From assembly GCA_903839085.1 (NCBI GenBank), contig CAIMBE010000172.1:1-35149 (forward strand): a stretch of 35,149 nt of DNA, in the 5' to 3' direction. Of the stretch, positions 24,956 through 34,078 are shown piece by piece. This stretch comes from an uncultured beta proteobacterium (GTDB lineage: Bacteria; Pseudomonadota; Gammaproteobacteria; Burkholderiales; Burkholderiaceae_C). A program made the translations under genes and the position numbers. The notes beneath the pieces were generated by a model, which worked only from the letters and a program-made list of their open reading frames with translations, was not told where the DNA came from and searched no databases. Each line of letters opens with the position of its first letter. Positions within the stretch are counted from its first letter, which is position 1.

Positions 24956-24974
24956 CGCGCGAGGGCGCCCGACA

Positions 24975-25907
24975 TCACAGCCCCAGTCGCGAGAAGAACC
25001 GGGCATCCGAGTTCATTTGTTCCTTCAGACCGATAACGACCAGACGGGGACTGCCTGGCGCGGGGGCGGCATCGATTTGCCAGCGCCCCGCGCTGACCTG
25101 CAGTGAGCAGCCGCGGCCATGCGCGTCCACAGCCAGCGCCTTGGCCCGCAAAACACCGCTGCCGGGCGCTGCCAGGGCGCGCGCCAGCGCCGAGAGGTCG
25201 ATATTCGCTGGCAGTGTGAAGCTTCTGCTGGCAAAAACAGACATCGCGGAGCGCCGGCTCCAACCGATCGGCCTGCCCGCCATCGCCGCTGACGCACGCG
25301 AGGCGTCGGTCGCGTCAGCGCGCCAGCCCAGCACCAGAGCCGGTTCAATCTCGCGGGCGCCGCAGACCATGACCCGTGCCTGCGGCGCTGTCTCTGCCAG
25401 CCAGGTCGCCAGCGTGCGCGCCGGGTCCGGGCGCGCGAGGTCTGATTTGTTGAGCAGGATCCAGTCTGCGTCACGCAGTTGTTGGTGCACCGTCTCGCCG
25501 ACGTAGCGGTCGCTGGCCTGCCGCTCGATGGCAGATGCGTCGGCTAGCACCAGGGTGCCGGCCACCTCAACGGCTGGCGCCAGTTTGATGCTGCGTGAAA
25601 CAGGGCGCGGCAATGCCACTCCGCTGAGTTCGATCACCACCACGTCGGGTCGCGCAGCGCCCTGCGCCAGCGCCTGCAGCGTGCCCACCAGATCATCGCC
25701 AAAGCTGCAGCACAGGCAGCCGCCGCTCAGGCTCACGACGCCGGCCGCAGCGCCTTCGATGAGGTCGGCATCAATGTTGATCTCACCAAAGTCGTTCACC
25801 AGCACCGCCACGCGGCGTCCGCCCGCGTTGCGCAGCAGATGGTTGATCAGCGTGGTCTTGCCGGCACCAAGATAGCCACCGATGATGACGACAGGCAGCC
25901 TGCTCAA
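24975..25907 (-). CDS. G3E-family (COG0523/CobW-like) GTPase, probable metallochaperone
   Basis: 310 residues. Walker A is GYLGAGKTT (residues 11-19), the metal-site motif is GGCLCC (Cys64, Cys66, Cys67), the Mg/Walker B-like element is VVVIELSGVA, and the guanine-specificity motif is NKSD (153-156). A short CobW C-terminal domain follows. Proteins of this family use GTP to place Zn, Co, Ni or Fe into client enzymes, and some activate nitrile hydratase. The start is a TTG at 25907, chosen because the conserved N-terminus begins directly there; its RBS (GAAGG) overlaps the stop codon of the amidohydrolase gene, giving translational coupling. The natural client is therefore the amidohydrolase encoded 9 bp upstream. 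The metal is not known. Confidence 0.87.
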   Translation of the reverse strand: MSRLPVVIIGGYLGAGKTTLINHLLRNAGGRRVAVLVNDFGEINIDADLIEGAAAGVVSLSGGCLCCSFGDDLVGTLQALAQGAARPDVVVIELSGVALPRPVSRSIKLAPAVEVAGTLVLADASAIERQASDRYVGETVHQQLRDADWILLNKSDLARPDPARTLATWLAETAPQARVMVCGAREIEPALVLGWRADATDASRASAAMAGRPIGWSRRSAMSVFASRSFTLPANIDLSALARALAAPGSGVLRAKALAVDAHGRGCSLQVSAGRWQIDAAPAPGSPRLVVIGLKEQMNSDARFFSRLGL

Positions 25908-25916
25908 GACAAGCCT

Positions 25917-27548
25917 TCAGCCGGCCTGAAAGACCCGCCCCTCCTGCACCGTGCCCCAGACTGCGACATCTTTCAATGCCTGCGGATTGACAGCGGTCGG
26001 GTCCTCCTCCAACACGCAAAAATCAGCCCGTTTACCGCATTCAATGGAACCGACCTCGCCATCGAGCTTGAGTGTGGCGGCCGCCCCAAGGGTGATGGCC
26101 CGCAACGCGTCGGGCACACCGATTCGCTCCTGCGCACCGAGCACGCGACCCGACGCAGTCAGGCGATTGACAGCACACCAGGCGGTAAACAAGGGCCCCA
26201 AAGGCGTGATCGGAGCGTCTGAATGGATCGCAAAGGGAACGCCTTCGCGCATCGCAGACCGGCAGGCGTTCATGCGCTCCGAGCGCTCCGGCCCGACGGT
26301 CGTCGCGTAGTGCTGATCGCCCCAATAGAAATGGTGATTGGCAAACAGATTGACATGCATGCCCAGGGGCTTCATGCGGCGAAATTGCGCGGCGTCCGCC
26401 AACTGGCAATGCTGCAGCGTGAACCGGTGGTCCGATGCAGCGCAGGTGCGCAGCGCGGCTTCCATCGCGTCCAGCGCCATGTCGATCGCCTCGTCGCCAT
26501 TGGTGTGGGTGTGCACCTGAACGCCGCTTTGCAGCGCATGCACATAGAGCTCGCGCAGCGTCTCCGGTGGCATGTACCACAGGCCGTTGGGGGCGCCATT
26601 GAAATAGCCGGGCCACCGAATGCGGGCCGAAAATCCCTGGATCGACCCGTCCGCCACGGCCTTGATGCGCCCCAAGCGCAACTGGTTGGTGCTGCGGGCC
26701 TCCAGCGCCTTGGCGCGTTCCACCGCGTCCTTCGGACGGGCGCCAAAAAGCCGCAACAGCGGCACCAGGCGCAGCGGATAGTCGGCGCCTGAGGTCACGC
26801 GCAGCATGGTGCCTAGCTCATCGTCGGACAGCAGAGCCGCCATGTCGGTGGCGGTGGTGACGCCTGCAGTGACGCACAGTTTGGCGAAATTTTCCAGGCC
26901 CACTTCGTCGGCGGACAGGAATGACGCTCCCATGCCCAGATGGGGCATCACCGGCAGCATCGCCTCCGGCCCCTTCAATTCACCAGTGGGAAGGCCGTCT
27001 GCGCCCAGCGGATATCCCGGGTGTTCAATGCCTGTGCGCAAGAGACCCGCGCGTTCCAGTGCGCAACTGTTGGCGTTCAGAATGTGGCCGCTGGCATGCA
27101 AGATAGCGACCGGCCGCTCGCTGCTGACCCGGTCCAGATCGCCGCGTGCGCAGCGCGCGGCGCCGAAGTAAATGGGGTCGAATCCCCAGCCCACGAGCGC
27201 GTTCCCGGCCCGGTCTCGCGCGGCGCTGCTCAACGCGGCAATCACGGCATCCAGTGTCTTCAATCCCGGCCAGATCCGCCCCCGGGGATCGGTCACGTCA
27301 AAGTAGCCGCAATACACATGCCGCCACAGGGATCCGGCCATCGAATGGCTGTGGGCCTCGATCAGCCCCGGCATCAGCACCTTGTCGGCAAACTGCGTGC
27401 TCAGCGTGTACGCGCCCCAGGCGGCCAGCTCGTCAAGCGTTCCGGCGCCCAGAATGCGGCCATCACGCACCGCCACGTGGGTGACATCAGGACGTGCCGC
27501 GTTCATGGTCAGAATGCGACGGGCTTGGTAAATCGTGGTGCTGTTCAT
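25917..27548 (-). CDS. Metal-dependent amidohydrolase (YtcJ-like)
   Basis: 543 residues from the chosen start. The N-terminal small beta-sandwich is followed by a TIM barrel with the first metal motif PGLIEAHSHS (His66, His68). Later motifs are HTHTNGDEAIDMALDAM (metal His and acidic residues), LQHCQLAD and FAIHSDAPITPLGPL (C-terminal metal Asp in HSD). The overall order matches the YtcJ/N-substituted formamide deformylase-like group of the amidohydrolase superfamily, which hydrolyses C-N amide-type bonds. The ATG at 27548 was chosen from family alignment of the N-terminus; an in-frame ATG at 27578 would add ten Pro-rich residues, and neither start has a clear RBS. It forms an operon with the G3E GTPase gene and is divergent from an XRE-cupin regulator. 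No signal peptide is seen, so it should be cytoplasmic. Confidence 0.88.
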   Translation of the reverse strand: MNSTTIYQARRILTMNAARPDVTHVAVRDGRILGAGTLDELAAWGAYTLSTQFADKVLMPGLIEAHSHSMAGSLWRHVYCGYFDVTDPRGRIWPGLKTLDAVIAALSSAARDRAGNALVGWGFDPIYFGAARCARGDLDRVSSERPVAILHASGHILNANSCALERAGLLRTGIEHPGYPLGADGLPTGELKGPEAMLPVMPHLGMGASFLSADEVGLENFAKLCVTAGVTTATDMAALLSDDELGTMLRVTSGADYPLRLVPLLRLFGARPKDAVERAKALEARSTNQLRLGRIKAVADGSIQGFSARIRWPGYFNGAPNGLWYMPPETLRELYVHALQSGVQVHTHTNGDEAIDMALDAMEAALRTCAASDHRFTLQHCQLADAAQFRRMKPLGMHVNLFANHHFYWGDQHYATTVGPERSERMNACRSAMREGVPFAIHSDAPITPLGPLFTAWCAVNRLTASGRVLGAQERIGVPDALRAITLGAAATLKLDGEVGSIECGKRADFCVLEEDPTAVNPQALKDVAVWGTVQEGRVFQAG

Positions 27549-27886
27549 GGTGCGTAAAGGGGGGGGCGTCAGGGTCATGGCCGATGGGGCGGTGACGCAT
27601 TATGTTGCTTTGCCCGCAGCGCAAGAAGGCGGGTAAACACCGAGAAGAAAATGAAATTTTGCATGTAAATTTCACGTCAGGCAGGTTGCCGTCCTGGCCT
27701 TCCATCTCCATGCTTCTTTCGACGGACTCCGCGCATCAACGGTTCACGATCTTCATTGCGATGACATTCAACTGATCTTTTCAAATTGGACAACGACCTG
27801 CAACCCTCCTGTCCCGAAGAGCGGATTTTCGCCAACGGTGAGTTCGCGGGCGTCATGGCAGCGGCCATTTCCAGGATTCGCGGCTG
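27549..27886. other. 338-bp divergent intergenic region between amidohydrolase and XRE-cupin regulator
   Basis: No gene is supported here. The region is more AT-rich than its surroundings around 27640-27680 and 27740-27795. It contains a perfect 23-bp palindrome at 27652-27674 (listed separately) and a run of eight G at 27559-27566. It must hold the promoters for both divergent genes; I could not assign clear -35 and -10 boxes. Confidence 0.5.
27652..27674. promoter_or_regulatory. Perfect 23-bp palindrome, candidate XRE-cupin operator
   Basis: Arms TGAAATTT and AAATTTCA are perfect over eight bases, separated by TGCATGT. The site lies in the divergent gap, 104 bp from the amidohydrolase start and about 213 bp from the regulator start. 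Its length and symmetry fit a homodimeric helix-turn-helix protein. The nearest regulator is the XRE-cupin protein encoded next door, so it is the likely binder. Confidence 0.6.
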
Positions 27887-28486
27887 ATGAAGACCGAGTT
27901 GACAGCAGCAGCCCGACTGCCGGATCACGGCGCTGTGCTGGGGCGCCAGATCCGTGACCTGCGCAAGGCCCGAGGCCTCACCTTGCAGGACCTTGCAGCA
28001 CGCGTCGAGCGCTCGCTGGGATCGCTGAGCCAGATCGAGCGCGGCATGTCGCCGGTTTCCATCTCTGCGCTCGATGCCATCGCCCAGGCACTTGGGGTGG
28101 AACTTTCATGGTTCTTCGCGCAGGGCACGCCGCCAGATCCCGATGAATTGGCCATGGTGGTTCGCAAACGCCATCGCCGAGTGCTCGATTTTTGCGGCTC
28201 CGGCGTGCGCGAGGAGTTGCTGACGCCGACCTTTGGCAATCAGTTGCTGCTCATGGAGTCGACATTCGCCCCGGGTGCGAGCACCGGCGACCGGGACCGT
28301 GAGCGCCGCGGCGACGAGGCCGGCGTGGTGCTGCGCGGCAGCTTGCAACTCTCGGTCGAGGGGCGCACACTGCTGCTCAGGGCGGGCGACAGCTTTGCTT
28401 TCAAGCGCCACGGACCGCATCGTTGTCATAACCCGGGTCGGGTGCCCGCCGTTGTGCTCTGGGTCGTCACCCCGCCTTCTTATTGA
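27887..28486 (+). CDS. XRE-family regulator with C-terminal cupin domain
   Basis: 199 residues. The helix-turn-helix lies at about residues 18-72 (LGRQIRDLRKARGLTLQDLAARV, SLSQIERGMSPVSISALDAIAQALGV), followed by a cupin domain (about 105-197) with GVVLRGSLQLSVEGRTLLLRAGDSFAF and HGPHRCHNPG. XRE-cupin proteins usually sense small molecules and control transport or catabolic genes for amines, amino acids or amides. The gene is divergent from the amidohydrolase-GTPase pair and 45 bp upstream of the Dpp-like importer, so it probably controls both. The ATG at 27887 has only a weak RBS. Confidence 0.9.
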   Translation: MKTELTAAARLPDHGAVLGRQIRDLRKARGLTLQDLAARVERSLGSLSQIERGMSPVSISALDAIAQALGVELSWFFAQGTPPDPDELAMVVRKRHRRVLDFCGSGVREELLTPTFGNQLLLMESTFAPGASTGDRDRERRGDEAGVVLRGSLQLSVEGRTLLLRAGDSFAFKRHGPHRCHNPGRVPAVVLWVVTPPSY

Positions 28487-28531
28487 TTGAGTCCGAATTT
28501 CGTTCAATGCCAGTTCACCCGTAAAGGAAAA

Positions 28532-30130
28532 ATGTCCATGTCTTTCATTTCACGTCGTCAATTGATACAGGCCTCGGCCGCCACGTCGGTCGGTTCCTTG
28601 CTGGGAATTCCGTTGCAGGTACTCGCCCAGGCCGCCAAGGGCGGCGTTGTCGTCCTTGGCACCACGCAAAGGGCGCGCCACCTCAATCCCGCGGTGCAAA
28701 GCGGGATTGCGACCATGATTCCGGGCTCGCAATTGTTTGCATCACCGCTGCGCATGGATGCGAACTGGAAGCCCCAACCCTATCTGGCAGAGCGCTGGGA
28801 TTTGTCGACCGACTACCGCAGTCTGACCCTGTATCTGCGCAAGGATGCGGTGTTCCACGATGGCAAGCCGATTACCGCGGAAGACGTCAAATTTTCCCTG
28901 GAGACCATTCGCGACAACCATCCGTTCAAGTCGATGTACGAGCCGCTCAACAGTGTGACCATCGTCGACGCCCACACCGCGGTTCTTCGGCTGAGCGAGC
29001 CCCATCCGGCCTTGCTGCTGGCGATGTCCACCTCGCTCACACCGATCATCCCGAAGCACATCTTCGGCGACGGCACCGATGTCAAAGTGCACCCGCGCAA
29101 CGCCAGTCCGGTCGGCTCCGGCGCCTTCAAGATGGTCGAATACAAGCCGGGCGAACATCTCATCATGGAGCGCTTCGACCGCTTCTTCATGAAGGGTTTG
29201 CCCAAGCTCGAGCGCATCATCATCAAGGATTTCAAGGATCCCGCCAGCATGCTGCTGGCGTTTGAGCGCGGCGAAATCGATATGCAAGGCGTGAGCGATC
29301 CGCGTGAGATTGCCCGTGTTGCCAAACTGCCCAAGGTGCAATTGATCCGCAATGCGGCGCCGGCGGTCGGACCGCTGGTCTGGCTGGCCTTCAACACCAA
29401 GAACCCCAAGCTCGCCGACAAGCGCGTGCGCCAGGCCATCAGTTTCGCGATGGACCGCAAGTTCATCCTCGATTCGCTATTGGGTGGCGCGCACAAGGTG
29501 GCCACCGGCCCGATTGCCAGCGGCAGTCCGTTCTACAGCGCCGAGGTCGAGAAATACGAGCTGAATCTGGTCAAGGCCAACAAACTGCTCGACGATGCAG
29601 GCGTCAAGGCGGGAGCCGATGGCACCCGTTTTGCGCTGGAACTCGATACTTTGCCGGGCGTTCCTGAAATGAAGACCATCCAGGAGTACCTTAAACCAGC
29701 ACTGGCCAAAGTGGGGATTGCTGTCAACCTGCGCGTCTCGCCGGACTTCCCAAGCTGGGCGCGACGCGTGGCCACCTTCCAGTTCGAGGCGACCCTTGAC
29801 GCCGTCTACAACTGGGGCGACCCGGTGATTGGCGTGCACCGTACCTGGCTGACGTCCAACATCAAGCCGGGCGTGATCTGGTCCAACACGCAAAGCTACA
29901 GCAACACAAAAGTCGACGAGTTGTTGACATCGGCCGCCAAGGAAATGAACCTGGCAAAGCGCAAGGCACAGTACAAGGAAATGCAAAAGCTGGTGGTCGA
30001 CGATTGCCCGGCAGCCTTCATCTATGAGAGCGTTTCCTACGAGGCCTATGGCGCCAACGTGGTCAATCCGCCGCGCGGGATCTGGGGCATGGCGGACGCG
30101 CTCAACGACATGTCGATGCGCACTTCGTAG
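28532..30130 (+). CDS. ABC transporter substrate-binding protein, family 5 (peptide/nickel type)
   Basis: 532 residues. The N-terminus MSMSFISRRQLIQASAATSVGSLL carries a twin-arginine motif (SRRQLIQ) and a hydrophobic stretch ending LAQA, so a Tat or Tat-like export is expected. The body is a family 5 binding protein: YLAERWDLSTDYRSLTLYLRKDAVFHDGKPITAEDVKFSLE near 87-127 is the classic signature, and VRQAISFAMDRKFILDSLLGG lies further on. It should bind a peptide or similar solute in the periplasm and deliver it to the DppBC-like channel. The ATG at 28532 follows AAGGA by five bases. It is the first transporter gene after the XRE-cupin regulator. Confidence 0.9.
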   Translation: MSMSFISRRQLIQASAATSVGSLLGIPLQVLAQAAKGGVVVLGTTQRARHLNPAVQSGIATMIPGSQLFASPLRMDANWKPQPYLAERWDLSTDYRSLTLYLRKDAVFHDGKPITAEDVKFSLETIRDNHPFKSMYEPLNSVTIVDAHTAVLRLSEPHPALLLAMSTSLTPIIPKHIFGDGTDVKVHPRNASPVGSGAFKMVEYKPGEHLIMERFDRFFMKGLPKLERIIIKDFKDPASMLLAFERGEIDMQGVSDPREIARVAKLPKVQLIRNAAPAVGPLVWLAFNTKNPKLADKRVRQAISFAMDRKFILDSLLGGAHKVATGPIASGSPFYSAEVEKYELNLVKANKLLDDAGVKAGADGTRFALELDTLPGVPEMKTIQEYLKPALAKVGIAVNLRVSPDFPSWARRVATFQFEATLDAVYNWGDPVIGVHRTWLTSNIKPGVIWSNTQSYSNTKVDELLTSAAKEMNLAKRKAQYKEMQKLVVDDCPAAFIYESVSYEAYGANVVNPPRGIWGMADALNDMSMRTS

Positions 30131-30154
30131 CTGTTCCCCGCGCGCACCATTGCC

Positions 30155-31135
30155 GTGATTCGCCTGCTCTGGCTGATTGTTCGCCGTCTGGCGCTCGCCG
30201 CGGCCCTGGTGCTGTCGGTGCTGGCGGTCAATTTCATTCTGATCCACGCTGCGCCGGGTGACCCGGCGCAGGTGATTGCGGGTGAGATGGGCGGTGCCGA
30301 CGAGGCGGCCATGGCGAGCATCCGCAAGGCCTACGGGCTGGATCGTCCGCTGACGCAGCAGTTCATAACCTATATCGGCAAAAGCCTGCAAGGCGATCTG
30401 GGGCAGAGCTACACCTTCAACCGGCCCGTTTCTGAAATGATCCTGGATCGCCTCGGTCCGACGGTGATGCTGGTCATGACCGCCCTGCTCTGCGCGGTGC
30501 TGCTTGGGACTTTGCTTGGTGTCTGGGCCTCGCGGCGACCCGACAGCATGGTCAGCGGCGTGGTCACCGTGATGTCGCTGGTTGGCTATTCGATGCCCGT
30601 GTTCTGGACCGGCATCCTGCTGGTCATCCTGTTCGGCAAAGTCTGGCCCATCATGCCGATTGCCGGAATGCACGATGTGCGTCTGGTGGGCGCGAACGCA
30701 TGGGTCTCTGCCATGGATGTGCTGCACCATCTGGTGCTGCCAGCCCTGACGCTGACCCTGATCTATGTGGCGCAGTACAGCCGCCTGGCGCGCGCCAGCA
30801 TGCTCGAAATTCTGGGCTCGGACTACATCCGCACCGCCCGTGCCAAGGGCTTGAGCGAGGACGCAGTGACGTTCAAGCACGCCTTGCGCAATGCCCTGAT
30901 GCCGATCGTCACCGTCGTGGGCCTGCAGTTCGGCAATCTGATATCGGGCGCCGTGCTGGTTGAAACCGTGTTCTCCTGGCCCGGCCTGGGCACGCTGGCG
31001 CTCGATGCCATCCTGGGGCGCGACTACCCGACGCTGCTGGGCGTGCTGACCTTTTCCGCGGCGCTGGTGATTGTGGCCAACCTGCTGACCGATCTGAGCT
31101 ATCGCTGGATCGACCCGCGCTTGCGCGATCACTGA
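30155..31135 (+). CDS. Dpp/Opp-type ABC transporter permease (DppB-like)
   Basis: 326 residues with a GTG start. The first membrane segment LALAAALVLSVLAVNFILIH is followed by the typical HAAPGDPAQVI loop and RKAYGLDRPLTQQFITYIGKSLQGDLGQSYTFNRPV, which mark DppB/OppB proteins. The coupling motif is IRTARAKGLSEDAVTFKHALRNALMPIVTVVG. About six membrane segments are present. It sits 24 bp after the binding-protein gene and 7 bp before the second permease gene in one operon. No strong RBS precedes the GTG. Confidence 0.92.
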   Translation: MIRLLWLIVRRLALAAALVLSVLAVNFILIHAAPGDPAQVIAGEMGGADEAAMASIRKAYGLDRPLTQQFITYIGKSLQGDLGQSYTFNRPVSEMILDRLGPTVMLVMTALLCAVLLGTLLGVWASRRPDSMVSGVVTVMSLVGYSMPVFWTGILLVILFGKVWPIMPIAGMHDVRLVGANAWVSAMDVLHHLVLPALTLTLIYVAQYSRLARASMLEILGSDYIRTARAKGLSEDAVTFKHALRNALMPIVTVVGLQFGNLISGAVLVETVFSWPGLGTLALDAILGRDYPTLLGVLTFSAALVIVANLLTDLSYRWIDPRLRDH

Positions 31136-31142
31136 GGTCAGC

Positions 31143-32030
31143 ATGACCGTGAATCAGCCGCACCTTCCGAAGCCAGCGTTGCGGGCCAGTTCGCCCTGGC
31201 GCGAATCATGGCGCGTGTTTCGCAGCAACCGGGCTGCCGTTTTCGGACTGGCCCTGCTGCTTGCACTGGTTGCCATGATGCTGCTCGGACCTTACAGCTA
31301 CGGCGTCAAGGCCTTCGACATTGTGGCCGAACCGTTCACGGGCCCCTTCATCAACCCCCAAGTCTGGCTCGGCACCGACTATCTGGGCCGCGATGTGCTG
31401 GCCGGCGTCCTCATAGGGGGGCGAGCCACCCTGCTGGTGGGACTGGCTTCAGCGGCGTTGGCGGTCAGCATCGGCGTTACCGTGGGGGCGTCAGCCGGCT
31501 TCTTTGGCGGCTGGGTCGACACCTTGCTGACGCGCCTGATCGAGCTGTTTCAGGTGCTGCCGGCCTTGCTGCTGGCCATGGTGCTGGTGACCCTTTTTTC
31601 GCCGTCGCTGCAGGTCGTCATATTTGCCATCGGCATCGTCGCCTGGACCTCCACGGCACGGCTGGCGCGCGCCGAATTCATGCGCCTTCGCCACCTTGAG
31701 TACGTCAATGCGGCACGCACCATGGGCGCCGGGCCGGTGCGCTTGATGCTGCGCGAGATTCTGCCCAATGCCTTGCCGCCGCTGATTGTGTCTGCCACAT
31801 TGATCATCGGTTCCGCCATCCTTTTCGAGGCCGGGTTGAGCTATCTCGGCCTGTCTGATGCCAACGTGATGAGCTGGGGCATGATGATCGGCAACAACCG
31901 GCGTAATGTGCTCGACTGCTGGTGGGCGGTCACCTTTCCGGGTCTGGCCATTTTTGCCACCGTTTTGGCCGTCAGCCTGATTGGGGATGGCCTCAATGAC
32001 GCTTTCAATCCCAGATTGCAGTTGCGATGA
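31143..32030 (+). CDS. Dpp/Opp-type ABC transporter permease (DppC-like)
   Basis: 295 residues. The soluble N-terminus ends in [34 protein letters not shown], followed by the DppC/OppC marker [26 protein letters not shown]. The ABC-coupling motif is [30 protein letters not shown], and [21 protein letters not shown] closes the channel domain. It pairs with the DppB-like permease. The ATG at 31143 has GAGG six bases upstream, and the stop overlaps the next start as ATGA. Confidence 0.93.
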   Translation: MTVNQPHLPKPALRASSPWRESWRVFRSNRAAVFGLALLLALVAMMLLGPYSYGVKAFDIVAEPFTGPFINPQVWLGTDYLGRDVLAGVLIGGRATLLVGLASAALAVSIGVTVGASAGFFGGWVDTLLTRLIELFQVLPALLLAMVLVTLFSPSLQVVIFAIGIVAWTSTARLARAEFMRLRHLEYVNAARTMGAGPVRLMLREILPNALPPLIVSATLIIGSAILFEAGLSYLGLSDANVMSWGMMIGNNRRNVLDCWWAVTFPGLAIFATVLAVSLIGDGLNDAFNPRLQLR

Positions 32031-33028
32031 CCGATTCGCAAGCGCTACTGTCGGTGCAGGACTTGTCGGTCGAATTCAGGACACGACACGGCACCGCCAA
32101 CGTGCTCAATGGCGTCACTTTTTCCCTGCAGCGTGGCCAAACGCTGGCCGTCGTGGGCGAGTCGGGCTGCGGCAAGAGCGTGACCGCTCTGGCGGTGATG
32201 CGCCTGATTGCAGAGCCGCCCGGCCGCGTTGCGGCCGGGCGCGTGCTGTTTGACGGGCATGATCTTCTGAGACTGAGCGAGCCCGAGATGCGCCAGGTGC
32301 GGGGCAACCGCATCTCCATGATCTTCCAGGAGCCCATGACCTCGCTCAATCCGGCTTACACCGTGGGCAACCAGATTGCCGAGGCGGTGCGCTTGCATCA
32401 GGGAGGAGACTGGGGCGCCGCCATGGCGCGCGCGGTCGAGATGCTGGAGGCCGTGGGCATCCCCGCGCCGGGGCGCCGTGCGCATGAATACCCGCACCAA
32501 TTTTCGGGTGGCATGCGACAGCGGGTCATGATCGCCATGGCCCTGGCCTGCAAGCCCGACCTGCTGATTGCCGACGAGCCCACCACCGCGCTCGATGTGA
32601 CGGTACAGGCGCAGATTTTCGACCTGATTGCCGATCTGCGCGAGCGCACCGGTACCGCCGTCCTGCTCATCACGCACGACATGGGTGCCGTTGCCGAAAT
32701 GGCTGATCGCGTGGTGGTGATGTACGCCGGACACATCGTCGAGAGCGCTGAGGTCAGGGAAATACTGCAGTCACCGCTGCACCCCTATACCCGGGGGCTG
32801 ATTGCCTGCGCGCCGGGGGCGCGTTCGGTGCAGCCGGGCGAGTATCTGGAGGAAATTCCGGGAAGCGTGCCCTCGTTGCTGGAACGTGGCGCCGGCTGCA
32901 TGTTTGCCCAGCGCTGCCGCCAGGCCAGTCCACAGTGTTTTCAGACGCTGCCACCTCTGACCCGGATCGGTGCCGGACGCAGCGTCATGTGCTGGCTGCA
33001 TGCCCAGGCCGCGGAGGCAACCGCATGA
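32027..33028 (+). CDS. Dpp-type ABC transporter ATP-binding protein (DppD-like)
   Basis: 333 residues. Walker A is [14 protein letters not shown], the Q-loop is [20 protein letters not shown], the signature is [15 protein letters not shown] and Walker B is [16 protein letters not shown], followed by [23 protein letters not shown]. The C-terminal oligopeptide/dipeptide-transporter tail with [12 protein letters not shown] and a cysteine pattern ([15 protein letters not shown]) is present; in this family such cysteines can hold an iron-sulfur cluster. Its start overlaps the preceding permease stop by 4 bp, and its stop overlaps the next start by 4 bp. Confidence 0.94.
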   Translation: MTDSQALLSVQDLSVEFRTRHGTANVLNGVTFSLQRGQTLAVVGESGCGKSVTALAVMRLIAEPPGRVAAGRVLFDGHDLLRLSEPEMRQVRGNRISMIFQEPMTSLNPAYTVGNQIAEAVRLHQGGDWGAAMARAVEMLEAVGIPAPGRRAHEYPHQFSGGMRQRVMIAMALACKPDLLIADEPTTALDVTVQAQIFDLIADLRERTGTAVLLITHDMGAVAEMADRVVVMYAGHIVESAEVREILQSPLHPYTRGLIACAPGARSVQPGEYLEEIPGSVPSLLERGAGCMFAQRCRQASPQCFQTLPPLTRIGAGRSVMCWLHAQAAEATA

Positions 33029-34044
33029 CAGCGAGGGATATTGTGCTGTCGGTGCGCGACCTGAAGGTCTATTTCCCGATGGGCGGAGGTCTGCTGGGTC
33101 CTCGCGCTGCCGTGAAGGCTGTCGACGGTGTGAGTTTTGGCGTGCGCCGCGGCACCACCTTTGGCATCGTTGGCGAAAGCGGCTCGGGCAAGAGCACAAC
33201 CGCTCTGGCCATCATGCGCCTGGTCAAGATCACGGCCGGTGCGGTGAGGCTGGGCAGCACGGATATCGGTGCCCTCAAAGGTGATGCCTTGCGCCGCGAG
33301 CGGCACCGCTTCCAGATGGTATTTCAGGATCCCTACGCTTCGCTCAACCCGCGCACTCGCGTTGGCGATGCCATCCTTGAGGCGCTCAACCTGATGAATG
33401 TGGCGTCGGCTCATGAACGGCCCGAGCGCGCCAGGATGCTGTTTACCCAGATGGGCCTCACGGCCGAACAGATGTCGCTTTATCCGCACCAGTTTTCCGG
33501 CGGTCAGCGACAGCGCATTGTGCTGGCCCGTGCCCTGGCGGCGCACCCGGAGCTCGTGGTATGCGACGAGCCCGTCTCGGCGCTGGACGTGGCCATCCAG
33601 GCACAGATGCTCAATCTCATGCTGCGCCTGCAGCGCGAATTCGGCCTGACCTATCTCTTCATTTCACACGACCTGGGCGTCATTCGGCACATGTGCGATG
33701 AGGTGGCCGTGATGTATCTGGGGCGCATTGTGGAGCGCGCCGGCCGCGATGCCTTGTTTGCCCGGCCATTGCACCCCTATACGCTGGCGCTGTGGTCCGC
33801 CGCGCCCACCTTTGATCCGCAGGCGCGGGGACGCAGCCAGCGTATTCGGCTGCAAGGCGATCCGCCCAGCCCCATGAACGTACCCGACGGTTGCCGCTTT
33901 GCCGGACGCTGCCCCTTCGCCCAGACCGTCTGCCACAGCTCGGATCCGCCCCTGCGCGAAGTGGCCAGCGGTCATCTGGTCGCCTGCCACCGGGTCGCCG
34001 ACGATGGCACGCCAGGCTATGACGCCAAGGCATTGACCGGGTAG
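33025..34044 (+). CDS. Dpp-type ABC transporter ATP-binding protein (DppF-like)
   Basis: 339 residues. Walker A is [14 protein letters not shown], the Q-loop is [20 protein letters not shown], the signature is [15 protein letters not shown] and Walker B is [16 protein letters not shown], with [24 protein letters not shown] after it. The C-terminal tail has [12 protein letters not shown] and [15 protein letters not shown], the cysteine pattern expected of the family. The ATG at 33025 overlaps the DppD-like stop (ATGA); a longer in-frame upstream extension lies inside the previous gene and is not used. It completes the five-gene importer. Confidence 0.94.
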   Translation: MTARDIVLSVRDLKVYFPMGGGLLGPRAAVKAVDGVSFGVRRGTTFGIVGESGSGKSTTALAIMRLVKITAGAVRLGSTDIGALKGDALRRERHRFQMVFQDPYASLNPRTRVGDAILEALNLMNVASAHERPERARMLFTQMGLTAEQMSLYPHQFSGGQRQRIVLARALAAHPELVVCDEPVSALDVAIQAQMLNLMLRLQREFGLTYLFISHDLGVIRHMCDEVAVMYLGRIVERAGRDALFARPLHPYTLALWSAAPTFDPQARGRSQRIRLQGDPPSPMNVPDGCRFAGRCPFAQTVCHSSDPPLREVASGHLVACHRVADDGTPGYDAKALTG

Positions 34045-34060
34045 GCAGCGCGGCGCTGCC
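34044..34060. terminator. Hairpin at the end of the importer operon
   Basis: A near-perfect palindrome with eight-base arms GGCAGCGC and GCGCTGCC, starting on the last base of the stop codon and followed by a second weaker pairing (GCCGC...GCGGC) to about 34077. It lies between convergent genes. There is no T-tract, so it is a weak or Rho-assisted terminator at best. Confidence 0.45.
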
Positions 34061-34078
34061 GCCTCGGCCGGAGCGGCT

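Noticed and set aside
27559-27566. Run of eight G as a phase-variable tract in the amidohydrolase start region
   Set aside because: It lies upstream of the preferred ATG at 27548. It would only matter if the ATG at 27578 were used, and that start lacks an RBS and family support.
29477-31144. Minus-strand 555-codon frame opposite the importer genes
   Set aside because: It spans the end of the binding-protein gene and a permease gene in antisense, is His/Gln/Arg-rich as expected from a shadow frame, and has no domain.
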